64,000 bases of DNA from Fimbriiglobus ruber (GCF_002197845.1 NZ_NIDE01000004.1:1362551-1426550); one strand, 5' to 3'. Positions 8,691 to 20,500 are shown, numbered from the stretch's first letter. Notes: generated by a model from the letters alone, not told the origin. Numbers and translations: made by a program.

Positions 8691-9303
8691 ATGGGTGGGA
8701 TGGGCAGCGGGGATCGGTACTGGCGGGGGAAGAAGTCGATGGTCGAAGACTGCTGGGAAGTCGACACCACCGTGTTCAAACGCCGCGGGTTGCTGGCGCC
8801 CGGGACGCACACGTCCGGCGTCCTCACCGGACCCGGCGGCGGACGATCTTCGAGGAAACCACGGCCACCATCGGTTACACCGTCGACCTCCGTGACCCGA
8901 GCGGCGGGCACGTCGATCTGCGGTATCAACTCACCCCGCCGGGCGAATCGTTCACGTACCCGGTACGGTTGGTGTCGACCCCGTGTCGCTTCGGCGGGGT
9001 CCGGTGGTGGTTCGAGTGCCCACTGGTTCGGACGGTCGGGCGTGCTCGCGGCGGGCGCGGAAGCTGTTCCTGCGAGGGAAATATTTCGGGTGTCGCAGTG
9101 CCACAATCTGGCGTACTTCACTTCGCAGAGAGTGACCGCCGGGTCGAGCATTCCTGAAGCGCGGTGGGGATGTGGATGCGTACGCCAAGCTCTCGGTCGG
9201 CGTCTCGCTCTCGGCGATGGCGTTCAGCCTGAAGTTGCTGGAGTGGCGGATTCGCAAACTGGACCGCGTCCGGGATCAGCTCGACCACGGTGACGACACG
9301 TAG
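8691..9303 (+). pseudogene. frameshifted duplicate of the RWWF zinc-ribbon gene
   Basis: It starts MGGMGSGDRYWRGKK, parallel to the intact gene at 7524. At about 8845 the reading jumps frame (the homologous continuation TATIGYTVDLRDPSG and FGGVRWWFECP is in the next frame) and shifts again near 9030 and 9170 before the tail FSLKLLEWRIRKLD. The stop is at 9301-9303. About 100 bp upstream of both copies is also similar (for example tgatttcggtaaa before each start), so the whole gene pair with its leader was duplicated in tandem. Confidence 0.65.
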
Positions 9304-9716
9304 CCACGGCCACTGTTGAAGTCGTCGCGATCGGACCGCAGTCGGGAGTATCGGTCGAGACGGCTATGGGGGACAAAATGTTACCCGCACGCCGAGGGAG
9401 ACCGCACGGAGCCACGCACGATTTTTGGCAAAATGCTAAAAGGGTTGCGTCCTCAAGCCGGATATCCGTATGCCGGTCAGAAAGTCTGGGCACACGGGTG
9501 AAGACCGTGGGGGCAGGCTCAGAAAAACTGACTTGGGTTTTGAAACGTTTCGGGGGGGAGGGATCGCACGGGTCCTTCCGCCCGGGAACCCTCGCTCGAC
9601 CACACCGGGAGCAGGCGGGGAAGGCGGTAATCTTTCTTTCCCGGCAGCAGGCGGGGCTGAATTCTCGAAGGCGATGCCAGCGGTTCGGCGTGTCGCAACA
9701 GGGAACCCCGCGCAGT
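9304..9716. other. intergenic stretch, nothing recognised
   Basis: About 410 bp between the decayed zinc-ribbon duplicate and the 3' end of the TPR gene. Frames crossing it have no family resemblance. A run of seven G near 9550 is the only notable feature. Confidence 0.4.
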
Positions 9717-12006
9717 TCACGGCGCGGCCAGCCCTGCGGCGGCCGGCGATTCGCCCGCGGGCCGCGGGCCGCGGACACCGAGCAGGTCGTTCAACCGCCC
9801 GCGGATGATTCCCCGGCGGCCGTTCGCCCGGTACGCGGCCAGGGCCGCCTCGACGAACGCGGGCCGTAGTCCTTGGCTGGTCGCACCGGCGAACGCCGTC
9901 GTCCGCGTCGCACCCGGCTGGTGGGCGGCCAGCAGTTCCCGGAACAGTCGGTCGGACTCGGGGGTGGTCGCCAGCCCGTGGTCGCGGGCCGCGATCAGGG
10001 CGGCCAACTCGGCCCGCACCCGCGCCGCGGCCATCGGCTCCCGCGTCCGCGACTCGGCCGCCGTCAGGGCCGCGATCCGGTCGAGCAGGTCGCCCGGGTC
10101 GAGTTCGACCGGCACCCCGCGGCCGGCCGGCCACACCCGCAGGCGGTCGGTCAGCTCCCGGGCGATCCGGTCGAATACCGGCGTCCACTCGCCCTGAACG
10201 GCCTGGCGGAACAGCCGGGCCGTCGGGTACCACGGGCTGTCCTCCCGGTCGAGTAGCCACCGCCAGTCGACGACCGTCGACAGGGCTACCCAGGTCGGCA
10301 CCCCGAGGGCCCCGGCCAGGTGGGCGACCGACGTGTCGACCGTCACCACCAGGTCGAGGGACCGGATCACGGCCGCCGTGTCCGGGAACGTCCACTGCCT
10401 GGCCGACGGGTCCCGCGGGGGCAGCCGGGTGACCGCGAACCGTCCGCCCAGGACGTCCACCTGCTTGAGCGCCGGCCCCTGCTGGAGGGCGACCAGCCGG
10501 ACCCCGGGCACCCGGGCCAGCGGGGCGAACGCGGTCACCGGGACCGACCGGTGGCGGTCCCACTTGTGGTTCGGGTTGCCCTGCCACGCGATCCCGACGT
10601 TGAACCCCCGCAAGTCCGCCAGGAGCCGCCCCCAGTGCTTCAGTAGCCCGGGGTCGGGCGACAGGTACGGCACCGGGTTGGGGATCGTCGGGACGGTCGT
10701 CCCGAACACCGCCGGGAGGCTCATGAGCGGGCACTGGAAATCGACCCCCGGGAGCGGCTGGCCCTCGGCGATGACCGTGTCGACCCCCGGGCAGGTGGCC
10801 AGCAGCCGGGCCAGGACGCCCGGCACCTCGACCAGCACCCGGGCGGCCCCGCGGGCTTTGACCCGAGTCGCGTACCGGACGAACTGGATGACGTCCCCGA
10901 GCCCTGCTCGGCGTACAGCAGGACGGTCTTCCCGTCGACCGGCTCGCCGGCCCACCGAGGGGCCGCGAACGCCCGCGGCTTGGCCCGCTTCCGCCGCCAC
11001 CGCCACTCGTACTCCGGCCACCCCTTCTCGTAGTCCCCGGCCTGGAGCCACGCGAGCGACCGGTTCCAGTGGGCGGTCGGGTTGTCCGGCTTCAGCCACA
11101 GGCTCGTCTGGTACCCGGCCAGGGCCTCCTCGTACCGCCCCTGCTCCTTGTTCGCGCTGGCCAGGTTGGTGTGGGCGTCCGGGAAGCTCGGGCGGAGCTT
11201 GAGGGCCTGCTCGAAGTACTCCTTGGCGTCCTCGAACCGGCCGAGGTCGGCCAGGGCCAGCCCGAGGTTGTTCCACGCCTCGACCAGGGTCGGGCGGAGG
11301 CGGGTGGCCTGGCGGAGGAGGACGACGGCCTCGCCGGCCCGCCCGAGTTCGGTCAGGGTGAGCCCCAGGTTGTTGAGGGCGTCCGGGTGGTCCGGACGGA
11401 TCTCCAGCGTCTTCCGGTAGTGGACGGCGGCCTCGGCCTTGTTGCCCAGGTGGGCCAGGGTGTTGGCCAGGTTGAAGTGGGCGTCCGCGTACGCCGGCTG
11501 AAGGCGGACGGCGTGCTCGAAGCTGACCCGGGCCTGGTCGTGGTGCCCCTGCTCGGCCAGGGCGACGCCCAGGTTGTGGTGGGCCTTGACGAGGTCGGGC
11601 GGAGGGTGAGGGCCTGGCGGAAGTGGGGGACGGCCCGGTCGACCCGCCCGGTCCGGGCGAGTAGAACCCCGAGCCCGGCGTGGGCGTCGGCGTGGGCCGG
11701 GGTGCGGTCCAGGACCTGGGTGAAGAACCCCTCGGCCTCGTCGTTCTCCCCGCGGTCGGCGAGGACGACGGCCAGGTGGTACCGGGTGCGGTCGTCGCCC
11801 GGGGCGAGGGCCAGAGTCCGCCGGTACGCGTCGGCCGCGTCGGCCATCTTGCCCTGGACCTGGCACACTTCGCCGAGACGGCCCCACGCCTCGGCCCGGT
11901 CGGGATCGGCCGCGACGACCTCGCGGAAGAGGGCCTCGGCCCGCGGGTAGTCGCTCGCCCGCTGGGCGGCGACGGCCGGGTCGAACGACGGGTGCGGGGG
12001 TGACAT
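9717..12006 (-). pseudogene. TPR-repeat protein with glycosyltransferase-9-like domain, two frameshifts
   Basis: Read from ATG 12006 (MSPPHPSF...) the gene would give about 763 residues, but needs two frame changes: near 11598 (LTLRP then DLVKAHHNLG) and near 10903 (LLYAEQG then LGDVIQFVRYAT). Each is explained by one missing base in a short G/C run. The first about 370 residues are some nine TPR units (for example HHNLGVALAEQG, NLGLALADLGRFEDA). Then comes a glycosyltransferase-like fold with the known block VGIAWQGNPNHKWDRHRS and VTVDTSVAHLAGALG, related to heptosyltransferase-type GT-B enzymes and TPR-OGT-like proteins. A 140-residue Ala/Arg-rich tail follows. Likely role: protein or surface glycosylation. 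If the shifts are sequencing errors, the gene is intact. Confidence 0.75.
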
Positions 12007-12619
12007 GCGTCCTCGGGATTGCGGGCGGCGAGGTTCAGGGTAACGGACCGCGACTCGCCAGGGTCGAAGCCAAAAGGACCGGGTCCGGCCCGGCCATCGC
12101 GACCGCTGGGAGCGCCCGATACGCGGCAATCCTACGGCCCGATTCGGACCCAGAAAGAGCTCGGTCAACCGGGCGCCACGGCGGGATCGGGCCGACGGAC
12201 TCATAACATCATTCATATCAAGCAGTTGCGCGAACTTGGTTTTTTCTCTGGTTCTTCTTCGCGGGCACGGGTCCGGTCGCTACAATTGTCATTGAGAGTA
12301 CGACTGTATCATTCCTGATATTTGATTAGATTTGCCCAACATGAACCTTTTCCCACCGACACGGGTTGTCCGTTCCTTATTCCTGCCGGCCATTTTCGCC
12401 CGCGAGCCGGTGTCGTAGCCCACCCTGTGAGTTCGCGCACGATCACGCACTTCCATCGTGCCCTCCAAGCTGTCTGACGAACAGCCCTTCCCCACGCAAC
12501 GAACGGTTTCGGTCGCGGAATGATCCCGCGAGCCGCCGTTGGGGCGTGATGTCCGGGTCCGTTCGTGTCGTCCGCTCTCTGACCGGTCCGATCTTCCCAC
12601 GCTTTATGCCGGGGCGCCC
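12007..12619. other. long leader region upstream of the giant RHS gene
   Basis: About 610 bp between two divergent genes. Part of it (12200-12330) is clearly A+T-richer than the flanks and includes a TACAAT box near 12280. No coding frame is convincing. It probably holds the promoters for the TPR gene (leftward) and the RHS gene (rightward), but I cannot place them firmly. Confidence 0.35.
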
Positions 12620-13453
12620 ATGCGACGGTTCATGCTCACCCGTTGGATTTACGGCCGGTTCCGGTTCTGGGCTCTGCGGCGGCGGTCGTGGGTGACCCCG
12701 GGGACGCGGGCCGTCCTCGGCGTCGACGCGTGCGACACCCGGGACGCCGGCGGCTCCCTGTGGCAGCCGACCGCGTGGCTGATGCCGTTCGGGGCGGTTC
12801 CCGCGTTCGTCACCGCCCAGGCCCCGGCGTCGGACGTCGGCGGCACGTCGATCACGTCCGCGGACGTCGGCGCGACCGCCGCGACGGACTTGTCAGATTC
12901 CGATTCCCCGTCAACCCTCGCGCCCGCGCTACCCGGCGACAGCGCGCCGGGTTCGACCGACGCCCCGGCCTCGTCCGCGACGGTCGCGACCGACAACGCC
13001 ACCAGTGGGTCCGGGGCGTCGTCGGGGACGGCCACGTCCGGGGCGGGTTCGCCCGGCGGGTCGTCCTCCGACGCCGGGAGTTCGTCCACAGGGCTCCGCG
13101 CGCCGGCCAACAATGCGTCGAACGGCGAAGGGACGGGGGCCGGGGGCGGCTCGACCATGCCCGGCGTCGCGCCGACCCCATCGGGGACGGCGGCGAATTC
13201 GTCCGGCGGCGTCCACCCCTCGCCCAGCCGGCCTCGCCGCCCGCATCCCCGCCCGGCCCGGTCAGTCCCCCGCCGCTGCCCGCGGCTCCGAGCGTGCCCC
13301 CGCTCGCCGGCCAAGCGACCGGCCAGAGTCCGCCGACCCCGCACGGGTCGGTCCCGCCGGCCAGTCCGCCCGCGGCCCCGACGAGTACGCCCGGCGGGTC
13401 AATCTCGGCCGAAGGGGAAACCCTCGCGGCGGGAAAGCAGGGGGCGGCGCTGA
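12620..13453 (+). CDS. giant RHS protein, segment 1: N-terminus and Ser/Gly-rich linker
   Basis: Likely start of the giant RHS polypeptide: ATG 12620 (MRRFMLTRWIYGRF). Residues about 35-55 (TRAVLGVDACDTRDAGGSLW) resemble the LExR-type N-terminal motif of planctomycete giant surface proteins, followed by a hydrophobic stretch (AWLMPFGAVPAFVTA), suggesting export. Then about 120 residues of Ser/Gly/Ala/Thr-rich low-complexity linker. The meaningful reading ends near 13215, where the protein continues in the next frame (PASPPASPPGP...); the remaining codons to 13453 are out of frame. Confidence 0.55.
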   Translation: MRRFMLTRWIYGRFRFWALRRRSWVTPGTRAVLGVDACDTRDAGGSLWQPTAWLMPFGAVPAFVTAQAPASDVGGTSITSADVGATAATDLSDSDSPSTLAPALPGDSAPGSTDAPASSATVATDNATSGSGASSGTATSGAGSPGGSSSDAGSSSTGLRAPANNASNGEGTGAGGGSTMPGVAPTPSGTAANSSGGVHPSPSRPRRPHPRPARSVPRRCPRLRACPRSPAKRPARVRRPRTGRSRRPVRPRPRRVRPAGQSRPKGKPSRRESRGRR

Positions 13454-14412
13454 CGAACGTCGTGGTGGCCACGTTCACCGACACCAACCCGTTCAGCCAG
13501 GTGAGCGACTTCCAGGCGTCCATCACCTGGGGCGACGGCGGCACGAGCTACGGAGTCGTGACGGCCGTCGCGGGCGGCGGGTACCAGGTCCAGGGGTCGC
13601 ACACGTACACGGCCGCGGACACGTTTTCGATCAGCGTCGACATCACGGACGTGGTGAGCGGATCGTCGGGGACCGCGGACAGCTCGGTCACGATCGCCCC
13701 GGCTCCGGTCACGGTCACCGGGTACAACATTCAGGCGATCGCCGGGAATTCGTTCTCGACGGTGGTGGCCGGGTTGAGTGAGACCGTTCCGGCCGGGACG
13801 TCCGCGACCATCAACTGGGGCGACGGGACGACCGATGCCGCGCAGGTGAATGAGACGAGCATCCGCGGGGCGCACGACTACGAAAGTGTGGGCAGCTTCG
13901 GCGTCACGATCACTGTTTCAGAAGCGGGTCGCGATTATACAGCGACTGCAACAGCGACCGTGGAACCCGCACCGACGACCGAGTCGTTGTGGAACTCGAC
14001 ATTGGGTGTGGATGCGGCCCTGACCGGCGATCCCATAACTATAGCGGCGACGGAATTCGCAGATTATAACGGGCAGGTGGCCACATTTCATGACGCTAGT
14101 CTCGACAGTTCGGCACTCGGCTTTAGTGCCACGATCGAGTGGGGAGACGGAATCGAATCGCCTGGCCAGGTTAGTGCAGAGAGCGGGGGCAATTTCACGA
14201 TTAGCGGGGATCATGTCTATACCACGCAGGGAACGGACCTCGTCACAGTTATTGTTGAGAAGGGTGGCGTCGGTAAACTTGTTCTCGATGGTATCGCAAC
14301 CGTGGCTTATGCGCCCTCGGTGCCGTACACTCCTCCGCCTGTTGTGCTACCGTCGCCACCCAGTTTTTTTGGGGGGCGCCATTCGTCCCTCCTGCAGGAA
14401 TACCACTGTTAG
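13216..14412 (+). CDS. giant RHS protein, segment 2: Pro-rich linker and PKD-like repeats
   Basis: This frame continues segment 1 after a shift near 13215. It opens with a Pro/Ser-rich linker (PASPPASPPGPVSPPPLP) and then gives three or four PKD/Ig-like beta-sandwich repeats, each with the core WGDG and an HxYxxxG strand (ASITWGDGGTSYG, ATINWGDGTTDAAQ, ATIEWGDGIES). The frame is lost in a run of six G at 14371-14376. Taking one G away continues the protein as GAPFVPPAGIPLLDVTINP into segment 3. From about 13,920 the base composition becomes markedly less G+C-rich. Confidence 0.6.
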   Translation, partial: PLAQPASPPASPPGPVSPPPLPAAPSVPPLAGQATGQSPPTPHGSVPPASPPAAPTSTPGGSISAEGETLAAGKQGAALTNVVVATFTDTNPFSQVSDFQASITWGDGGTSYGVVTAVAGGGYQVQGSHTYTAADTFSISVDITDVVSGSSGTADSSVTIAPAPVTVTGYNIQAIAGNSFSTVVAGLSETVPAGTSATINWGDGTTDAAQVNETSIRGAHDYESVGSFGVTITVSEAGRDYTATATATVEPAPTTESLWNSTLGVDAALTGDPITIAATEFADYNGQVATFHDASLDSSALGFSATIEWGDGIESPGQVSAESGGNFTISGDHVYTTQGTDLVTVIVEKGGVGKLVLDGIATVAYAPSVPYTPPPVVLPSPPSFFGGRHSSLLQEYHC

Positions 14413-14414
14413 AT

Positions 14415-17400
14415 GTGACAATTAATCCGATTTCTCCTCAGGTAGGCCACCCTTTTTCGGGCCTTATTGCTTCCGTGGTGGTTCCAGCGGGACCCCTGGA
14501 CACATCGATGGTATTCGCGGAGATCGGCTGGGGCGACGGCTACTATGACGTCTTTAACAACGGCGGCTCTACGCCAATCAATTCGATAACTGTGGTTCAG
14601 ACGGGACCGACATCTTATGACATTTATGATAGTCACGTGTACACGAAGGCAGGAACTTATTCTGTTGCCGTATATACAGGCTATCTCTACCAGGGCGGGC
14701 AATCGCCCGTCGGCGACGATCAACTGGTGTCTACGACTGTGAATGTGGCAGCCGAAACTGTCAGTGATATGACCTGGAGCGGAACCGCCAACCTGATTAA
14801 TGCAACCCAGGGAGTGACGCTCTCCGACATACCTGTTGCGACATTCTCGGATACAGACCCGTCCCTGTCGTCTCAGGCCGCATCTGCCACAATCTTCTGG
14901 GGCGACGGCACATCCGGTCCGGGCACAGTAACAAGTTCGGGCGGCCAGTACACGGTATCTGGCACGCACACTTATTATGACAATGGCGAGTATATCGTTA
15001 GTGCAACTATTTACGGTAACAATAATACTGCTCCAATACTTGTTAATGGCATTAATTATAATACTGGGTCAGTGTTAGATAGTGGCTTTAATTTTAATGC
15101 CGGGATACCGTTTGATTCATACATAACCACGACGGCTATCGTTTCGCCTTCGTCCAAATTGCTGTCCCCTGTTGGTTCTCAAATAATTACGACAGGCACA
15201 AACGGCACTGCCGATTTTGATGGAACCTTGGCGACGTTTGACGATGCAAATTCCAATGCGAGCATTTCGACCTATGCCGTTACAGTGGATTGGGGGGATG
15301 GCAGTAACGAAACCGGTGCGTCACTCGTTAAATCAGAAGGCGGCTATCAAATACAAAGCACACACATTTACAGCATGCCCGGCTTATACACCGCATACGT
15401 CCGGCTAAATACGGCGAACGACGACGTGCAGACCACATCTGTCGATGTCACAGTAGTGGCCTTGCCGCCTCTCAACCCGCCGCCACCTCGCGTCGTGCTA
15501 ACTCCTAATCGTCTTTCGTCGCTCGAAGGGGAAAGCGAGCAATTCAATGTCGCCGCGGTCGAGGTACTCGGCCCAACCGAACCCTGTCTCTCGGCTACAG
15601 TTGACTGGGGCGACGGTACGTCTAGTCCAGGTACTCTTGTCTCTACGGATTCCGACCAGTCCCGGAATCCGCTCGATCATACTTATACGTTATCTGCGGA
15701 TCACACCTATGCGCGTCCCGGGTCTTATCCGGTGACAGTCCAGGTGGCAGGTCAAACGGTGACGGAATCGGTGTTGGTCGCAGCGGCGCCGATCGATATG
15801 TCGGCGGTTTCAGATATTAACCAGTATTCACTCCCAGAAATTCCGACATATCCGTATAACGGGCCGTGGATTGAAGTGGCGACGTTCACGACATCCAACC
15901 CGCTTGCAACTCCGGCTCAATACATCGCGACCGTTGATTGGGGTAGCGGAAATCTTTCTACTGGCATAATCGTCTTGGTGGGCAACACGTTTCACGTATT
16001 CGCTGGCCCGGAATCCCACGTCTTTTCAACCGCAGTCACGGTCACCGTGTCTGACTTATATTCGGTCGGTCGGGTCACCGATTCGATTCCGCCAATCGAT
16101 GGCGAGACGGGAATTCCACTCTTGGGCTTTTTCGGGCAAATCAATGACAGTAACTTTTTTGTCAAAGTTGACATGCTGCAAATTGATTGGGGTAATGGCA
16201 CCACGTTTTCTTCGTTACATGGCGTTCCATCAATTGCGTACCCGGAAACGTGGGATCCGATTTACAGAACGCCCGGTACCTACACGACATCGACAAATGT
16301 AAAGTTTGTATATTCTTTGGACGAGCAGCCGTCTGGTCAGGGATCAACTTCCGCTTCCGTTACTATCGCCGACGGGGCTGTCCACACTCTCAGCGTAATG
16401 TCCCCAATTCAGATCGACGCTGGGCAGTCTCTGGATCAAGTACTCGCTACGTTTGACGATGACGACCCGTTCGTATCGGACGGACTATCATCCACGGTCG
16501 AGTGGGGCGATGGGGTCTCGAACACGCTTTCCGCGACCAACGTCGGGGACAACACGTTCTCCGTTCTCGAACCCCACACGTATTCCGCGGCCGGCGTGTA
16601 CACTATCCTGATCAAAACGTCCCACGACGGTGGCACCCCGGCGGTCGCGGCGATACCGGTGACCGTCCGCGCCCCAGTCAGGGCTGCCGAGACGGCCCCC
16701 CTTGGTGCCCTCATAGGAATTACCACCGGGGACGTCGGGGTCGCCGGATTTACACAGAGCGACGGCACCGCGCTCCAGGACACCGCCACGATCGACTGGG
16801 GCGACGGAACGACGCCGTCAACCGGGACGATCGTGGCCGACCCGGACTCGAGTTCCGGATTCGAGGTCCGTGATGCGCATACGTATTCCAGACCGGGGAC
16901 GTTCGCGGTTCGGGTCACGCTGACCGACGCGGGCGGGTACACGCACGAGATCGACACGTACGCCACCGTCGTCCCGGCCGTGAATGGGTGGGCTTCCACG
17001 CAGCTTTTGGACGACCCGACGTACGGCCAGTCCCAGGGGCTCGGGGACGTGTCCGTCTCCCTCAACACCGGGGCCGTCTCGGTCAACCAGCCGCTCGACT
17101 TCGACCTCAACCCGGGGACGAGTGTCGGATTGAACCCGGCCCTGGTGTACAACTCCGCGGCGGCCGGGGGGACGCCCAGCGTTCAGCTCGACCTACACAG
17201 CCAGAACACCGAACCACTCCCCGACCAGATTCAGGTCGCGTTCGCATGGGACGGCCAGGACTACGGCGACCCGGTCACGTTCACCACCGGAGACCGGGAG
17301 CCCGGCCAGGACTACGTCCTGAGCCTCCCGACGAACGCCCCGCCGGACGACAAGACCGGCCAGTTCGGGTGGCTGGCGGAGGTCACGTTCGTGTACGGCA

Positions 17401-17534
17401 CGGGGTCGGACACGACCGACGCGACCGGGGTGTTCACCGGGACGGCGTTCGTCGTGGACGAGGCGAACTCGCCGTACGGGGCCGGGTGGGGGATCGCCGG
17501 GGTCGACCACCTCGTCCCCGTGTGCGGGGCCTGA
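14415..17534 (+). CDS. giant RHS protein, segment 3: PKD-like repeats and start of RHS shell
   Basis: About 1,040 residues in one frame, really continuing from 14372. It contains roughly eight further PKD-like repeats (IGWGDGYYD, IFWGDGTSGPG, VDWGDGSNE, VDWGDGTSSPG, IDWGNGTTF, VEWGDGVSNT, IDWGDGTTPST), the extracellular adhesive or spacer modules common in planctomycetes. From about 16,980 it changes to a beta-rich region (DVSVSLNTGAVSVNQPLDFDLNPG) that precedes RHS shells and ends DEANSPYGAGWGIAGVDHL. The reading then shifts near 17525 into segment 4. Codons up to about 16,450 are much less G+C-biased than those after it. Confidence 0.65.
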   Translation: MTINPISPQVGHPFSGLIASVVVPAGPLDTSMVFAEIGWGDGYYDVFNNGGSTPINSITVVQTGPTSYDIYDSHVYTKAGTYSVAVYTGYLYQGGQSPVGDDQLVSTTVNVAAETVSDMTWSGTANLINATQGVTLSDIPVATFSDTDPSLSSQAASATIFWGDGTSGPGTVTSSGGQYTVSGTHTYYDNGEYIVSATIYGNNNTAPILVNGINYNTGSVLDSGFNFNAGIPFDSYITTTAIVSPSSKLLSPVGSQIITTGTNGTADFDGTLATFDDANSNASISTYAVTVDWGDGSNETGASLVKSEGGYQIQSTHIYSMPGLYTAYVRLNTANDDVQTTSVDVTVVALPPLNPPPPRVVLTPNRLSSLEGESEQFNVAAVEVLGPTEPCLSATVDWGDGTSSPGTLVSTDSDQSRNPLDHTYTLSADHTYARPGSYPVTVQVAGQTVTESVLVAAAPIDMSAVSDINQYSLPEIPTYPYNGPWIEVATFTTSNPLATPAQYIATVDWGSGNLSTGIIVLVGNTFHVFAGPESHVFSTAVTVTVSDLYSVGRVTDSIPPIDGETGIPLLGFFGQINDSNFFVKVDMLQIDWGNGTTFSSLHGVPSIAYPETWDPIYRTPGTYTTSTNVKFVYSLDEQPSGQGSTSASVTIADGAVHTLSVMSPIQIDAGQSLDQVLATFDDDDPFVSDGLSSTVEWGDGVSNTLSATNVGDNTFSVLEPHTYSAAGVYTILIKTSHDGGTPAVAAIPVTVRAPVRAAETAPLGALIGITTGDVGVAGFTQSDGTALQDTATIDWGDGTTPSTGTIVADPDSSSGFEVRDAHTYSRPGTFAVRVTLTDAGGYTHEIDTYATVVPAVNGWASTQLLDDPTYGQSQGLGDVSVSLNTGAVSVNQPLDFDLNPGTSVGLNPALVYNSAAAGGTPSVQLDLHSQNTEPLPDQIQVAFAWDGQDYGDPVTFTTGDREPGQDYVLSLPTNAPPDDKTGQFGWLAEVTFVYGTGSDTTDATGVFTGTAFVVDEANSPYGAGWGIAGVDHLVPVCGA

Positions 17535-20500
17535 TGTGGGTGACCGGGACCGGCGGGTACCAGTTCTTCGCCCAGGGCACCGGCGACACGTACACGAGCC
17601 CGGCCGGCAATTTCGGCACCCTGGTCTACGTCCCGGACGAGGGGTACGAGTACACGGCCAAGGACCAGACGGTGTCGGACTTCGACGCCAAGGGCGACCT
17701 GACCCTGGTCACCGACCGGGACGGGCTGACCACCCAGTACGCGTACAACGGCGACGACTCGCTAGCGTCGGTCACGGCCGCGGACGGGGGCGTGACCACG
17801 TTCGCGTACGGCGGCGGCGGGCTGGCCCAGATCACCGAACCGGGCGGCCGGGTGTGGACGTTCACGGCGGACGGGGACGGGGACCTGACCGGGTGGACGA
17901 CCCCGGACGGGACCAGCCGCACGTTCGAGTATGACAACGATCACCACTTGACGATGGACACGTGGGGGGCGATACAAACCGCCGTCACATACGCCAACAA
18001 CGTGGTGACGGCGGTCGTCCGGGGCGGCCAGACGTGGACGGTCGACTCGGTCGCCGGCCAGGGGTTCGCTGACCCGGTCGGGACGACGGCCGCCCCCGCG
18101 GCGCGCGTGACCGACCCGCTCGGCTACCAGACCCAGTACCAGGTTACCAGCGGAGACGTCCCGCTGGCGGTCACCCGCCCGGACGGCCTGACCCAGACGT
18201 GGAAGCTGCTCGACGGGGTATTGGTCACCTCCGCGACGGACTTCCTCGGCCAGACCACGACCACCCAGTACGGGTCCGTGTCGGGCGTCCTCGACGGGGA
18301 CGTGACCGGCGTCACCAACCCGGACGGGTCGCATCAGTCGTACGGCTACGACCCCCTGTATCACCAGATAACGTCGTCGACCGACGGGAACGGGAACCCC
18401 ACGACGTACGGGCTGAACGCGACCGGGGACCGGACGTCGACGACCGACCCGCTCAACGACACGACCACGGACGTGTGGGCCGACGGCCTGCTGATGTCCG
18501 AGACGGACGCGGTCGGGGACGTCACCAGCTACACTTACACCCAGTACCGGCAGACGTCGACGGTCACCCACACCGGGCCGACCGGGATCGTGTCGAGTAC
18601 CGCCACGTACACGTACGACGCGGCCGGCAACCTGTCGACGATGACCGACGGGGTCGGGGACGTCACCACGTACGTCTACGACGGCGAGAACCGGCTGGTC
18701 TCCACGACCGACCCGGACCACAACACCACGTCGACCACGTACACCCCGGACGGCCAGGTCGCGGGCACGACCGACGCCAACGGGATCGTCACCACGTACG
18801 CGTACAACACGCAGGGCTTGGTCACCCAGGTGGTCGGGAACGCCGACGGGGCCACGGCCGCCGACCGGCGGACGACGCTGACCGCGTACGACGCCGACGG
18901 CGACCCGACGGCCGTCACCGACCCGCTCGGGAACGTCACCCGCACGTACTACGACGTCGACGGGCGGGCAGTCGCGGTAACCGACCCGAACGGGTACACG
19001 AGTAACACCCTGTACGACGCCGACGGGAACCCGACCGAGACCGTCGACAACGTCGGCAACACGACGCTCACGGCCTTCGACGCGATGAGCCGACCAATTA
19101 GCACGGCCGTCTACTCGTCGGCCGCGACCGGGTCGACCCTGGTGACGTCGAATCAGACCGTGTACGACGCCGACGGGAACGCGACCCTCCAGACGGACGG
19201 GGACGGGAACCAGACCCAGACCCGGTACGACGCCGCGAACCGGCTGACGTACGAGGCCGACGCCGCCGGGACGGCCGCGGCCGTTCGGACGACGACGAGC
19301 TACGACCCGGCCGGCCGGGCGACCCTGGTGGTCGACGGAACCGGGGACAGCACGCTCACCGCGTACGACGCCGAGGGCCGGTCGCTCGGGCAGACGATCG
19401 TCTCGGCCGCCGGGACGGTGGTCACCGAATCCACGACCCGGTACGACCTGGCCGGCCGGCCGACGGCGTCCATCGACCCGGACGGGACGACCCACCTGAC
19501 CGGTTACGACCCGGCCGGCCGGGTCACCCTGTCGTCGGCCGTCGACGAAAATGGGGACGTGATTTCGAGCACGACGACCGCGTACGACCCGGCCGGCAAC
19601 CCGACCGCCACAATCGACGGGGACGGGCACACCACCCTGACCGCGTACGACGCGTTCGGCGCGGCCACCCGGGTCCAGTCCCCGGCCGCGGGCGACGGGG
19701 CGGCCACGTCCGCGTACGACCTGGACGGGCGGCTCACGCTCGCGACCGACGCCGACGGGAACGAGACGTACGACGTGTACGACGCGGACGGGAACCTGCT
19801 GTCCGAGGAGGTCGACGACGCCGAAGGGGACGTCGACACGTACTCGCGGAAAGCGTACGATCCGGACGGGAACCTGATCGGTCTGATCGACGGCGACAGC
19901 CACGTCACGTCGTACGCGTACGACGCCCTCGGCCGGCAGACGACGTCCGACGCAGGCGTCGACGGGCCGGCCGGGACCGACGCCAAGACGACCGACGCGT
20001 ACGACGGGGCCGGGAACCTGACCGAGGTCGTCGACGCGGACGGGAACGTCACCCAGTCGGCCTTCGACGCGGACAACCGGCTGACCGCGGAAACGCTCTA
20101 CGACGATGAGGGCGACGTCGTCCGCCAGCGCACGTACGCGTACGACGCCGACGGTCGCCAGACGCTGATCACCGACGGGGTGGGGAACACGACCCTGTCG
20201 ACGTACGACGCCGCCGGCCAGCTGCTAACCCAGACCGTCCGCGGGCCGAACACCGGCGGGGGGACGAGCCACCCGGACGCCCGCGAGGCGGCCCCGGCGG
20301 CCGTCACGATGGCACCGGCCGTCCGCCAGATGACGCCGGCCAGCGGGGGCTCCTCGGTGTACATCCAGGGCTCGACCCTGGTCGTTCAGGGCCCCTCCAC
20401 GACGAGTAACACCATCGCCGTCACCCCGGACGGGGCGGGGACAGTCACGGTCGCGTTCAACGGGACGGCGCTCGGGAACTACGCCGTCCCGTCCGGCGGG

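Noticed and set aside
9436..10734. A 432-codon minus-strand frame overlapping the glycosyltransferase region
   Set aside because: Its product is Arg/Pro/Gly-rich noise; the alternative minus-strand frame has the conserved glycosyltransferase blocks.
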